Assembly (NCBI RefSeq): GCF_004564355.1
Contig: NZ_CP038266.1
Location: 3,038,001-3,102,000, forward strand
Reading direction: 5' to 3'
DNA length: 64,000 nucleotides
Origin: Microbacterium wangchenii
GTDB lineage: Bacteria; Actinomycetota; Actinomycetes; Actinomycetales; Microbacteriaceae
This document shows, one piece after another, positions 1 through 8,257 of this stretch. Numbering within the stretch: position 1 is the first letter of the stretch; the number at the start of each line of letters is the position of its first letter. Made by a program: the position numbers and the translations under genes. The notes beneath the pieces are model-generated. The model ran no database searches. It saw only the letters and a program-made list of their open reading frames with translations, and was not told the origin of the DNA.

Positions 1-160
1 GGTACTCGCCCGCAGCCGCCTCCGCGAAGGTCACCGGCTCACCGGGTGCCTCCCAGCACGTCACCTCGAGAGGGTGCGCGTCGCGGTGCACGGCGGGCAG
101 GAGCCGTTCGCGGATGAACCGGTCGACGCGGAGTGCGGCCAGGGTGGAGCGGTCGTGCAT
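1..160 (-). CDS. GH38 alpha-mannosidase, N-terminal fragment (cut by window edge)
   Basis: Only the first 53 codons are in the window. The start is ATG at 160, preceded by GGAAGG about 8 bases upstream. The fragment begins MHDRSTLAALRVDRFIRERL and continues with a WEAPGEPV stretch, which matches how actinobacterial GH38 alpha-mannosidases start, from family memory. No catalytic residue is visible. It sits downstream of the two permease genes on the same strand, so it is probably the intracellular hydrolase for the imported mannoside or glycan. The family call rests on the N-terminus alone. Confidence 0.6.
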   Translation of the reverse strand, partial: MHDRSTLAALRVDRFIRERLLPAVHRDAHPLEVTCWEAPGEPVTFAEAAAGEY

Positions 161-198
161 GTCGTGCCTTCCGGTGGAGCAGTGGGGAGAGGAGGCGG

Positions 199-1056
199 TC
201 AGCCCTTGACGGAGCCGGCGAGGGCGAAGGCCCCGCCGGAGAGCTTCTGGACCAGGACGTAGAGGAGGACCATCGGTGCGGCGTAGAGCACCGAGTACGC
301 GGCGAGCTGCCCGTAAGCGACCGAGCCGTACTGCCCGAAGAAGTTGAAGATCGATACGGCAGCGGGGAGGTTCGACGACGTGAACAGCAGCACGAAGGGA
401 ACGAAGAAGTTCCCCCACGCCATGGTGAACACGAAGATGAACACCACGCCGATACCTTGCCGCATGAGCGGGATGACGATGCGGCCGAGCGCCTGCATCG
501 ACCCGGCGCCATCGACCCACGCGGCCTCCTCCAGGGAGATGGGCACGGAGTCCATGAAGTTCTTCAGCATCCAGATCGCCATCGGGAGCGATGTGGCGGC
601 CATGAAGACGACGACGCCCCACACCGAGTCGAGCAGTCCGAACGACACGAACAGCGCGTAGACCGGCACCATCATCGCGGTGATGGGCAGGCCCGTGCCG
701 AAGAGGATCCCGTACATGAACGTCTGCTGGAACCGCATCGAGTACCGCGAAAGCGGGTAGGCCGCGAGCACACCGGCCACCACCGTGATGACCGCGGTGC
801 CGAGGGAGATCACGACGGAGTTCAGCAGGGGCTGCCACGTCAGTTCCCACGTCATCACCTGCGTGTAGTTCTCCAGCGTCCACGTCCCCGGCAGCTTCAT
901 CGTGACCTGCGCGTCGCCGTCGAAGGAGGCGAAGACGATCCACAGCAGCGGCACGAGGAACAGCACGCCGATCACGGCGAGGAGAATCGAGGACAGCACG
1001 GTCTGCGGGCGCCGGCGCGGCGCGGAGACGGACACTGCCGCGGTGGAGGTCGCCAT
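199..1056 (-). CDS. Carbohydrate ABC transporter permease (MalG/CUT1 type)
   Basis: A 285-residue inner-membrane permease subunit of a CUT1 sugar importer. About six hydrophobic segments are visible, with the conserved EAA loop at residues 176-185 (EEAAWVDGAG), which docks the ATPase. The start codon overlaps the stop of the upstream permease gene as TGATG, so the two are translationally coupled. The gene lies between that permease and the alpha-mannosidase start. No ATPase subunit is encoded here; CUT1 importers in actinobacteria often share one MsiK-like ATPase encoded elsewhere. The sugar specificity cannot be read from the sequence. Confidence 0.92.
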   Translation of the reverse strand: MATSTAAVSVSAPRRRPQTVLSSILLAVIGVLFLVPLLWIVFASFDGDAQVTMKLPGTWTLENYTQVMTWELTWQPLLNSVVISLGTAVITVVAGVLAAYPLSRYSMRFQQTFMYGILFGTGLPITAMMVPVYALFVSFGLLDSVWGVVVFMAATSLPMAIWMLKNFMDSVPISLEEAAWVDGAGSMQALGRIVIPLMRQGIGVVFIFVFTMAWGNFFVPFVLLFTSSNLPAAVSIFNFFGQYGSVAYGQLAAYSVLYAAPMVLLYVLVQKLSGGAFALAGSVKG

Positions 1057-1997
1057 CACACCACCTCCGGCTTGAGGATCCTGATGTAGATGGCCGAGAA
1101 CACGGCGCCGATCAGCAGCGTGACGGTGGCGATGGCCGTGCCGTAGCCGACCTGTGCGAACTTGAACGCCTCCTGGAAGGCGAGCACCGGCAGTGTCGAG
1201 GACTGGGTGCCCGGCCCGCCGCCGGTCATCACCCAGATGAGGGTGAACACGCCGAGGGTCTGCAGGGTCGTGAGGAGCAGGTTGGTGGAGATCGACCGGT
1301 TGATCACGGGAAGGGTCACGCGCGTGAAACGCTGCCACGCGCCGGCACCGTCGATCGTGGCCGCCTCGATCAGCTCGGGCGGCACTTCGGACAGCGCGGC
1401 GTTGTAGACCATCATCGAGAAGGCGGTGCCGCGCCAGATGTTCGCGAGGATGACCGACAGCATCGGGAAGTAATACAGCCAGCTCGTGCCCTCCAGCCCG
1501 AACCAGCCGAGGAACGCGTTGAGCGTGCCGTCGGTCTGGAAGAAGGCGTACAGGGCGAAGGCCGCCACGATCTCCGGCAGCACCCACGCGAGCACGACGA
1601 GCCCTCCCACCAGGGACCGCAGCGGCTTGACCGCGCTGCGCAGGAGCACGGCCAGCAGCATCCCGAGCACGTTCTGGCCGATCACGGCCGAAGCGAGGAC
1701 GAACACCACCGTGAGCCCGAGCGAGAGCCAGAAGTCCGGGGATGCGAACAGCTCGGTGTAGTTGGCGAAGCCGATGAACTGCGGGTCGGCGGCGCGCGGC
1801 CCCGTCATCGCCCGGTCGGTGAGGGATCCGTAGAGCGAGTAGACGATGGGACCCAGCATGAACGCCAGCAGCAGCAGCGTCGCGGGCAGGAGTGACAGCA
1901 GGCGAGCGGCCATGCGGCCGGGCCGCCCGGGCCGGGAGGGTGTCCCCCGGCCCGGACGGTGCCGACCACCGGTCGTGAGGGTGGCGGTGGCGGTCAT
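1056..1997 (-). CDS. Carbohydrate ABC transporter permease (MalF type)
   Basis: A 313-residue partner permease. A basic, Pro/Gly-rich N-terminal tail (about residues 1-30) is followed by six hydrophobic segments and an EAA loop near residues 205-215 (IEAATIDGAGAW). It lies 7 bases after the binding-protein gene and overlaps the next permease, as expected for an operon of binding protein, MalF-like and MalG-like subunits. The listed ATG has no clear Shine-Dalgarno site. A later Met (about residue 29) is possible but also lacks one. Confidence 0.92.
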   Translation of the reverse strand: MTATATLTTGGRHRPGRGTPSRPGRPGRMAARLLSLLPATLLLLAFMLGPIVYSLYGSLTDRAMTGPRAADPQFIGFANYTELFASPDFWLSLGLTVVFVLASAVIGQNVLGMLLAVLLRSAVKPLRSLVGGLVVLAWVLPEIVAAFALYAFFQTDGTLNAFLGWFGLEGTSWLYYFPMLSVILANIWRGTAFSMMVYNAALSEVPPELIEAATIDGAGAWQRFTRVTLPVINRSISTNLLLTTLQTLGVFTLIWVMTGGGPGTQSSTLPVLAFQEAFKFAQVGYGTAIATVTLLIGAVFSAIYIRILKPEVV

Positions 1998-2004
1998 CGC
2001 GGGT

Positions 2005-3360
2005 TCAGCCCGCCTGCGTGTTCTCTTCGCCGACGATGCCCACGAGAGCCTGGTCGTACGCGGTCTGCGCGTCCTCGGGCGTGGTCTGCCCGGTGTACAC
2101 GCCCTCGGTGGCGACCGGGATGTTCGAGGAGATCTGCGAGTAGTCCGGCGTCGCGGGGCGGAAGTTCGTGTACGGGACCAGCGAGGAGAAGAACTCGAAC
2201 GACGGGTTGAAGTCGAGGTACTCCTGGCTTTCGGCGACGTCGGTGCGCACGGCGATCTGGCCGGCCTCCTGGTGGTACGTCAGCGCGTTGTCGAAGGTCA
2301 GAGCCTGCGCCATGAAATCGAAGGCCGCCTGCGGGTCGGAGGCGTTGGCGCCCATCGAGAGCGTCCATCCGCCCGACATCGAGGTGAAGCCCTCACCCCC
2401 GCCGTCCTGCGTGGGCATCGCGGCGAACCCGAGCGTCTCCTCCCACTCCGGCCATTCGTTCTCGCCGTTGATCCAGTTGCTCGGCAGCCACGAGCCGTCC
2501 AGCGCGATCGCGATGCCGCCCTGCGGGAGCAGCTCGGTGCTGACCTTCGTCCCCCAGCCGGCGTCCAGGGCCAGCGCAGGGTCGGGGCCGAGCTTCTCCT
2601 CGGCGACGGTCTGGTAGAACTCCAGCGCGTCGAGGAAGCCCTGTGATCCGGTCACCCACTTGTTCGACTCGGTGTCCATGAGCTCGTCCCCGGTGCCGTA
2701 CAGCAGCATCTCGAAGCCCTGCATGGAGGTCGCCTCCCCCAGCGCCTGCGCTGCGTAGACGTTCAACGGGATGACGTCGGCATTGCTCTCCTGCACCGCA
2801 CGCGCGGCGTCCAGCACGTCGTCCCAGCTCGTCGGAGCCCAGTCCTCGGGAAGGCCGGCGTCGGCGAAGATCTCCTTGTTGAAGTACAGGCCGCGCGTGT
2901 CGGTGCCCAGCGGCACCCCATAGATCTTGCCGTCATCGCCGAGTCCCGCCTGGCGGGCGCCCTCGTCGTACTGCTCCCACTCGTCCCACTCGGCGACGAA
3001 CTCGTCGATCGGCTGCAGGTAGCCGGCCGCGGCGTCGGAGCGGATCTGGAAGGTGTCTTCGTAGATCACGTCGGGCGCGGTGTCGGCGGATCCGTTCATC
3101 AGCGCGAGCTTGGTGAAGTACTGATCCTGCTCGGCCTCGATCGGCATGAGCTCGACCGAGCGATCGGGGAACTCCTCCTCGTACTGCTCTTTGACCTTCT
3201 TCATGAGTTCGTCCATCGCGGTGAACGATTTGGTCTTCTGGTAGGCGACGCGGATGGTTCCATCGGACGCCTCCGACTCGGCACCTCCGCCGCATCCGCT
3301 CAGCGCCAGTGCCGTGGCGGTGAGGCCGGCGAGGGCGAGAGTCGTCGTCGATCTCTTCAT
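2005..3360 (-). CDS. Extracellular sugar-binding lipoprotein of ABC importer
   Basis: A 451-residue family 1 solute-binding protein. The N-terminus has a signal peptide ending in a lipobox (LSGC, lipid-modified Cys23), so the protein should be anchored on the outer face of the membrane. The mature part has the type I binding-protein look, with a YEDTFQIRSDAAAGYLQPID segment and late aromatic-rich stretches. AAAGGAG lies about 8 bases before the ATG. It is the first gene of the uptake operon and is followed by both permeases. The ROK gene directly upstream is the likely local regulator. Confidence 0.93.
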   Translation of the reverse strand: MKRSTTTLALAGLTATALALSGCGGGAESEASDGTIRVAYQKTKSFTAMDELMKKVKEQYEEEFPDRSVELMPIEAEQDQYFTKLALMNGSADTAPDVIYEDTFQIRSDAAAGYLQPIDEFVAEWDEWEQYDEGARQAGLGDDGKIYGVPLGTDTRGLYFNKEIFADAGLPEDWAPTSWDDVLDAARAVQESNADVIPLNVYAAQALGEATSMQGFEMLLYGTGDELMDTESNKWVTGSQGFLDALEFYQTVAEEKLGPDPALALDAGWGTKVSTELLPQGGIAIALDGSWLPSNWINGENEWPEWEETLGFAAMPTQDGGGEGFTSMSGGWTLSMGANASDPQAAFDFMAQALTFDNALTYHQEAGQIAVRTDVAESQEYLDFNPSFEFFSSLVPYTNFRPATPDYSQISSNIPVATEGVYTGQTTPEDAQTAYDQALVGIVGEENTQAG

Positions 3361-3463
3361 GGTCGAAGCTCCTTTGCTCGTTCCGCAGTGCGCCCGGGGT
3401 GCGCCCCTCTTTTCTAAACCAACTGGAGTAAATGGGCAAGAGTGCGCCGAACCGGACCGCGGG
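3361..3463 (-). promoter_or_regulatory. Promoter/operator region of the sugar-uptake operon
   Basis: This 103-base gap separates the ROK gene end from the binding-protein start. It holds an AT-rich island around 3410-3435, unusual for this genome, and a strong Shine-Dalgarno site (AAAGGAG) at 3369-3375. The AT-rich part is where a ROK operator would be expected, but I see only imperfect dyad symmetry. Confidence 0.4.
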
Positions 3464-4687
3464 TCAGCCCGAGGAGATCATCAGATCGGCCGGGCGCGCC
3501 GTGAGCGCGGAATCGAGCACGAGGCACGCGGCGCCCACCGCGGCGACGTCGGTTCCGAGCGCGCTGTCGAGCAGCCGGATGCCGCGCACCGTCGCGGTGG
3601 CGCGGCTGGCGGCCACCGCGCGCTCCAGCACGGGGCGCGCCGCCTCGGCCAACCGGCTCCACAACGGTCCCCCGACCACCACGACGTCGGCGTCGAGGAG
3701 ATTGTTGATCTGGACGACGGCACGCGCGAGGTTCTCCCCGACCCGCTCGACAGCGGCCGCGGCGCGCGCATCCCCGCCCCGTGCACGGCGCGTCAGCACG
3801 TCGACGTGGGCCCGCAGCTCCGGAGCGGTCGGCGCCGCACCCGCCCGCAGAACCCCTCCGTCGACGAGGAGCCGCTCCGGCGCGATCGCTGCGCCCAGGC
3901 ATCCGCGGTGCCCGCACTCGCACAGCGGGCCATCGCGCTCGACGCCGAGGTGGGCGACGTCGCCGGCGTTGCCGGTGCGGCCCCGCAGCGGCGTGCCACC
4001 CATCGCGAGCCCCATTCCGACCCCGGCGCCGTAGTACACGAAGATCGCGTCGTCGAGCTCCTGGTCGGCATCCATCCACAGCTCCCCCACCATTGCGGCC
4101 ACGACGTCCTTCTCCACCGTCGTGGGGAGCCCGGTGGCCGCGAACAGGTGCTCGCGCAGAGGGGCGTGATGCCACGCCGGTGCCAGCAGGGGCGGCTCGA
4201 ACAGTGCTCCGCGCTCGGCGTCGAAGGGGCCGGGCGCGGCCACGCCGATGCCCAGGACGCGCTCGCGCGGGACGCCGGCGGCGGTCAGCAGCTCCTCGAC
4301 GGCGTCGGCCAGATCGGCGACGAGGTCGGCGGCGGTGCCCATCTGAGGCGGAGTGCGCTCGCTGTGGGCGATGACGGCGCCGGTCAGATCGACCACGACG
4401 AACGTGTCGACGGCGGGGTCGAGATGGATGCCGACCGCGCAGCGGGCGGCGGGGCGCAACTGCAGCGGCGTGCGCGGCTTCCCGGGTCCTGCGGCGACCG
4501 GGGTGCCCTCGACGATCCACCCCTCGCCCACGAGCCGACGCGCGACGTTGCTGAGCGTCTGCGCCGACAGTCCCGTCCGCTCGGCGAGCTCGGTACGGCT
4601 GATGCCCTCCGGCGCTCGGCGGATGAGGTCGAGCACCAGCGTCTGGTTGTACGTGCCCACCGCCGGCAGGTTCGACCCGCGTCTCAT
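3464..4687 (-). CDS. ROK-family transcriptional regulator
   Basis: A 407-residue protein. An N-terminal winged helix-turn-helix (about residues 15-65, with a SRTELAERTGLSAQTLSNVARRL-type helix pair) is followed by a sugar-kinase-like ROK domain. The domain carries a CECGHRGCLG zinc-binding motif and FDAERGALFEPP- and VEKDV-type segments. The ATG at 4687 is chosen because GGAGG lies 6 bases upstream; a GTG at 4705 is the alternative. It lies upstream of and parallel to the sugar-uptake operon, so it probably represses it until a sugar or sugar phosphate binds. The ligand is unknown. Confidence 0.9.
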   Translation of the reverse strand: MRRGSNLPAVGTYNQTLVLDLIRRAPEGISRTELAERTGLSAQTLSNVARRLVGEGWIVEGTPVAAGPGKPRTPLQLRPAARCAVGIHLDPAVDTFVVVDLTGAVIAHSERTPPQMGTAADLVADLADAVEELLTAAGVPRERVLGIGVAAPGPFDAERGALFEPPLLAPAWHHAPLREHLFAATGLPTTVEKDVVAAMVGELWMDADQELDDAIFVYYGAGVGMGLAMGGTPLRGRTGNAGDVAHLGVERDGPLCECGHRGCLGAAIAPERLLVDGGVLRAGAAPTAPELRAHVDVLTRRARGGDARAAAAVERVGENLARAVVQINNLLDADVVVVGGPLWSRLAEAARPVLERAVAASRATATVRGIRLLDSALGTDVAAVGAACLVLDSALTARPADLMISSG

Positions 4688-4732
4688 GAATCCCTCCGGT
4701 CGCACCCTACTGCGCCCCGGCAGTGCGAGGCC

Positions 4733-5590
4733 TCACGTCGCCGCCAGCCGCGCCTTCTCCCGTTCGACGTCGTAGTCCGGTGCCGGCCAGGTCGGGTTCA
4801 GCCCCGCCAGCGCCTCGGCCAGCAGTTCCTGTACGGCCAGCCGCGCGTACCATTTGCGGTCGGCGGGCACCACGTGCCACGGCGCCGCCTCGCTGGAGGT
4901 GCGCTCGATGGCCACCTGATAGGCGGCCATGTAGTCGTCCCAGCGCTCCTGCTCGTCGACGTCGCCCGGGTTGTACTTCCACTGCTTGTCGGGGCGGTCG
5001 AGCCGGTCGGCCAGCCGTTTCCGCTGCTCTTCGCGGGAGAGGTGCAGCATGACCTTGACCCACCGGATGCCGCGGGCCGCCGCATCCGCCTCGAACTCCT
5101 CGATCGCGCCGTAGCGCCGTTGGATCTCCTCCGGCGGAGCAAGGGCGCGCACGCGGCCGATCAGCACGTCTTCGTAGTGCGAACGGTCGAACACCCCGAT
5201 GCGGCCGGGCTCGGGCAAGCGCCGTTCGACCCGCCACAGGAAGTCGTGGGCGAGCTCCTCCTCGGTCGGCTTCTTGAACGCGGCCAGCTCCACGCCCTGG
5301 GGATCGACGGCGCCCACCACGTGCCGCACGACGCCGCCCTTGCCGGCGGTGTCCATGGCCTGCAGGAGCAGCAGCACCGACCCCTCAGCCGTACCGGCGA
5401 CGCTCTGTGCGAACAGGCGCTCCTGCAGCTCGCCCAGCCGCGTGGCACCCTCCGCCAGGTCGTCGACGCCGTCACGTTTCCTCCCCGTGTACCCCGGCGT
5501 CGAGTCCGGATCGACATCCGCGAGGGCGAAACCCGCTCCGGCGCGCAGCACCTCCGATGCAGCGGTGCGCCACCGCGCGGAAGTGGTCAT
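4733..5590 (-). CDS. ppk2: Polyphosphate kinase 2 family phosphotransferase
   Basis: A 285-residue cytoplasmic PPK2 enzyme, which transfers phosphate between polyphosphate and nucleotides. Visible motifs are the Walker A-like MDTAGKGG (residues 79-86), the FKKPTEEELAHDFLWR stretch, the DRSHYEDVL segment (about 133-141) and a KQWKYNPGD motif near the C-terminus, all standard for PPK2. The length fits single-domain PPK2. It follows menD in the same direction after a 69-base gap. The sequence does not decide between AMP, ADP or other acceptors. Confidence 0.92.
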   Translation of the reverse strand: MTTSARWRTAASEVLRAGAGFALADVDPDSTPGYTGRKRDGVDDLAEGATRLGELQERLFAQSVAGTAEGSVLLLLQAMDTAGKGGVVRHVVGAVDPQGVELAAFKKPTEEELAHDFLWRVERRLPEPGRIGVFDRSHYEDVLIGRVRALAPPEEIQRRYGAIEEFEADAAARGIRWVKVMLHLSREEQRKRLADRLDRPDKQWKYNPGDVDEQERWDDYMAAYQVAIERTSSEAAPWHVVPADRKWYARLAVQELLAEALAGLNPTWPAPDYDVEREKARLAAT

Positions 5591-5634
5591 GCCCTCATGA
5601 TGGCGGCCCGCAGCCGGCGGCGCATCCCCTGCCT

Positions 5635-5667
5635 CACGGTGGCAGTGGGATGGCAGTGGTCACCGTG
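5635..5667 (-). terminator. Weak hairpin at the menD 3' end
   Basis: CACGGTG (5635-5641) and CACCGTG (5661-5667) form a 7-base inverted repeat around a loop with two copies of GGCAGTGG. The inner arm overlaps the menD stop codon and no T-run follows, so this is only a candidate terminator. Confidence 0.25.
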
Positions 5668-7429
5668 GAAGCGGGACCTCGATGAGCTGGCGCCCGCCGG
5701 CGGGGGACGTGAGCAGCTGATCGAGCGCGCCGCGCGTGGTGACCCGGTGGAACTCCCACCCGTACGCGAGAGCGAGGTGCTCGAGCCGCACGGCCTGCGG
5801 CGTGTAGAGCACCCGGTCCATGGCCTCGGGGCCGGCCGTCGCCGCCACCTCCAGGCCGTCGAAGATCGTGCCGCCGCCGTCATTGCCCACGACGACCTGG
5901 ATGCGGGGTTCGTCCTCGACGCCGGGCATCAGCAGCGCACCGGCGTCGTGCAGGAACGCCAGGTCCCCGACCAGGGCACGGGTGACGCCGGGCCGCCCGT
6001 CGGCCTGACTGGCGAGAGCCACCCCCAGTGCGGTCGCGACGGTGCCGTCGATTCCGGCGAGGCCGCGGTTGGCGTGCACGGGCACCTTCTTGCCCCCGAG
6101 GAGCGCGTCGGCCACGCGCACGAGCCGGGAGGAGCCGAATACGAGCCGGTCATGCGGCCACGTCGCCCGCCACAGCGCATCCACGAGCGACGCGCGGTCC
6201 AGCGGGGTGCGCAGGACGGCGACTTCGGCCGCGATCGCCCCGAGCCGCTGCTGCGGTTCGGCGGAGGACAGCGCCTGGGCGTCGGGCGCGGGCGGTGTCA
6301 GATCCACCGCGGCGGCGGCCGAGGCGCGCATCCAGCGGCCCAGCCACTCGCGATCGGGCGCACCGTCACCGACGCGCACGGCATCCACCCAGGCGGTGGC
6401 GCCGTTGAGGTTGAGCGGTTCGCCGGGTCCGCGCACGGCGAGCACCTCGACGTCGGGGCGGGCCAGGAGCGCCGCGACCTCGCGGCTGAGGGTGGGATGA
6501 CCGAACACCACGACGCGCTGCACGGCGCCGCCGAGGTCGGGTTCGCGCAGCAGTTCGCGGTATCCGTGGACGAGGTTGCGGCCGAAGCGGGCACCGCTGA
6601 CGATCTCCGCCACGACGGGCCACCCGCCCACGTGGGCGAGTTCCTCCGCCGCGGGACCGGCATCCGCCCCTGCCACCACGATCGTGCGCGGCCCACGGGC
6701 GAGTTCGTGCGGCAGTGTCTCGGCAGGCCCCGCGTCGGCGCCGCCGATGCCGCCGCCGCCCTGATACAGCGCCCCCGACTCGCCCTCCGGCGATGCGTCG
6801 CTCTCCGCCGCCGCCGGCTCCGAGAGCCACGCGGGGAGGGCGCCGGCGAGCGGTTCCCGGTACGGCAGGTTCAGGTGCACGGGGCCGGCAGGGCGGCCCG
6901 CGCTCCCCCGCGCTGCGGTGAGAGCCTCCGCCGCGAGCGAGCGCAGCAGCATCGTCTGCTCGGAGGATCCATCGGGGTCGACGCTCTCCGGCACCGGCGG
7001 ATCGGCGTCGAAGCGGACGTTCGGGGCGAACAGGCCCGGCTGGCGCGTGGTCTGGTTCGCGCCCACTCCGCGCAGTTCTGGCGGCCGGTCGGCGGTCAGG
7101 AGCACGAGGGGGACGCCGGCGTGATGCGCCTCCAGGACGGCGGGAAGGAGATTGGCGACGGCCGTGCCCGACGTGCAGATCAGCACCGCGGGGGTGCCGG
7201 TCTCGCGTCCGATGCCCAGGGCCGTGAAGCCGGCCACGCGCTCGTCGATGCGCACGTGCAGCCGGATGCGGCCGGCTCGCTCCAGCGCGGCGGCCACGAG
7301 CGCGAGCGCCTGCGACCGGGAGCCGGGGCTGAGTACGACGTGTGCGACACCGCTGCCCACGAGGGCACCCAGGAGCGCAGCGGCCGCGTCGGTGGCGGGT
7401 GCCGCGTCGGGGCGGCGGGCTGAGGTCAC
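5660..7429 (-). CDS. menD: MenD, SEPHCHC synthase of menaquinone synthesis
   Basis: A 589-residue thiamine-diphosphate enzyme that joins 2-oxoglutarate to isochorismate, the first committed step of menaquinone synthesis. Diagnostic segments are an N-terminal LSPGSRSQALA, the RIDERVAGFTALGIG stretch, a PVHLNLPYREPL region and a C-terminal cofactor-binding GDLAFLHD and VVGNDGGGTIF. The start is GTG at 7429, one base after the stop of the upstream membrane-protein gene, so the two are probably coupled. The middle domain is Gly/Ala-rich and slightly expanded. Confidence 0.94.
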   Translation of the reverse strand: MTSARRPDAAPATDAAAALLGALVGSGVAHVVLSPGSRSQALALVAAALERAGRIRLHVRIDERVAGFTALGIGRETGTPAVLICTSGTAVANLLPAVLEAHHAGVPLVLLTADRPPELRGVGANQTTRQPGLFAPNVRFDADPPVPESVDPDGSSEQTMLLRSLAAEALTAARGSAGRPAGPVHLNLPYREPLAGALPAWLSEPAAAESDASPEGESGALYQGGGGIGGADAGPAETLPHELARGPRTIVVAGADAGPAAEELAHVGGWPVVAEIVSGARFGRNLVHGYRELLREPDLGGAVQRVVVFGHPTLSREVAALLARPDVEVLAVRGPGEPLNLNGATAWVDAVRVGDGAPDREWLGRWMRASAAAAVDLTPPAPDAQALSSAEPQQRLGAIAAEVAVLRTPLDRASLVDALWRATWPHDRLVFGSSRLVRVADALLGGKKVPVHANRGLAGIDGTVATALGVALASQADGRPGVTRALVGDLAFLHDAGALLMPGVEDEPRIQVVVGNDGGGTIFDGLEVAATAGPEAMDRVLYTPQAVRLEHLALAYGWEFHRVTTRGALDQLLTSPAGGRQLIEVPLPR

Positions 7430-7430
7430 C

Positions 7431-7868
7431 TCAGCCGACGGCGCCGCGCTGACCGCGCGCGTCGTCGTCGCCGTCGGTGCTCGGCGGGGTGGGGCCGGGG
7501 TCGGCGGGCGGGGTGTCCGCGGAGGCATCCCCCCGGAACTGCTCGTCGTCGGCCTCGGCGTCGAGCTGGGCGAGCTCCTCCTCGAGGCGGCGGATGCGCT
7601 CGTCCTGGTCGGCGATCGATCCGATGCTGCCGAGGAACTCCGGGTCGTCATCGGGAGCGCGACGGGCGGCTGCGGCCTTCGCGCCTCGGCCACGTCCGAC
7701 CACGAACCACAGGAGGCCGCCGAGGACGGGAAGCAGCACGACGATGGCGATCCATGCGCCCTTGCTCACACCGCGGTGGCGGGTGGCGGGCTGCAGCGCG
7801 CAATCCACGATCGCGTACACCCAGAACGCGGTGCCCACGAGCGCCAGGATCAGCAACAGCCTCGTCAT
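7431..7868 (-). CDS. PLDc_N-domain membrane protein
   Basis: A 145-residue protein with two N-terminal hydrophobic helices (about residues 3-25 and 38-60) separated by a basic loop. This is the phospholipase D/nuclease N-terminal (PLDc_N) pattern, with FWVYAIVDCAL and GAWIAIVVLLPVLGGLLWF. A charged, Glu/Asp-rich tail follows, with a short coiled-coil-like stretch (about 85-110). No phospholipase catalytic domain is present. The stop is one base from menD, so it is probably co-transcribed with menD from the -10 hexamer at 7875-7880. Function unknown. Confidence 0.75.
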   Translation of the reverse strand: MTRLLLILALVGTAFWVYAIVDCALQPATRHRGVSKGAWIAIVVLLPVLGGLLWFVVGRGRGAKAAAARRAPDDDPEFLGSIGSIADQDERIRRLEEELAQLDAEADDEQFRGDASADTPPADPGPTPPSTDGDDDARGQRGAVG

Positions 7869-7874
7869 GTGCTC

Positions 7875-7880
7875 ATCCTA
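7875..7880 (-). promoter_or_regulatory. Leaderless -10 hexamer before the PLDc_N-menD pair
   Basis: TAGGAT on the minus strand ends 6 bases before the ATG at 7868, with no Shine-Dalgarno site between. Confidence 0.55.
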
Positions 7881-7932
7881 GGCGGGATGTCTGAGCGTGG
7901 GCCGGGCGGCCGGGACCTCGAGAGGTGCGAAT

Positions 7933-7938
7933 TAGGAT
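7933..7938 (+). promoter_or_regulatory. Leaderless -10 hexamer before the DUF4229 gene
   Basis: TAGGAT ends 6 bases before the ATG at 7945. The intervening GGAGGC could also act as a close Shine-Dalgarno site. It is divergent from the hexamer at 7875-7880. Confidence 0.45.
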
Positions 7939-7944
7939 GGAGGC

Positions 7945-8241
7945 ATGAACGCACGCTCCGCCCTGGTCTACACGGTGCTGCGGCTGCTCGCGTTCTTCGT
8001 GCCGTTCGGTGTCCTGATGCTGTTCCCGGTGTTCCAGGACCTGCCGTGGCTGGCCGCGCTGTTCGCGGCGCTGATCGGCCTGAGCCTGTCGCTGCTGTTC
8101 CTGCGCCGCCCGCTCGATCAGGTGACCTCCGGCATCGCGGAGCGCCGCAGCAGGGCCCACCGCCCGAACGCCGCCGACGACGCCCTCGCCGAGGACGCCG
8201 CGGCAGACACCGCGGCCTCCTCCCGCGACACCGACCGCTGA
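7945..8241 (+). CDS. DUF4229 small membrane protein
   Basis: A 98-residue protein with two hydrophobic helices (about residues 8-28 and 36-54) joined by a short turn, then a RRPLDQVTSGI segment and an Asp/Ala-rich hydrophilic tail. The N-terminal pattern (YTVLRLLAFFVPFGVLM) is that of DUF4229, common in actinobacteria. It lies between menD and menA, convergent with menA. No role is established; a membrane scaffold or menaquinone-linked role would be guesswork from its position. Confidence 0.8.
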   Translation: MNARSALVYTVLRLLAFFVPFGVLMLFPVFQDLPWLAALFAALIGLSLSLLFLRRPLDQVTSGIAERRSRAHRPNAADDALAEDAAADTAASSRDTDR

Positions 8242-8257
8242 CGATCCGCTCGGGGCG

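Noticed and set aside
133..1089. Long plus-strand frames across the sugar permease genes
   Set aside because: Arg/His-rich shadows of minus-strand genes with clear families, a common effect of high GC.
3254..7423. A 1389-codon plus-strand frame over ROK, ppk2 and menD
   Set aside because: Antisense shadow; the minus-strand proteins have full family motifs.
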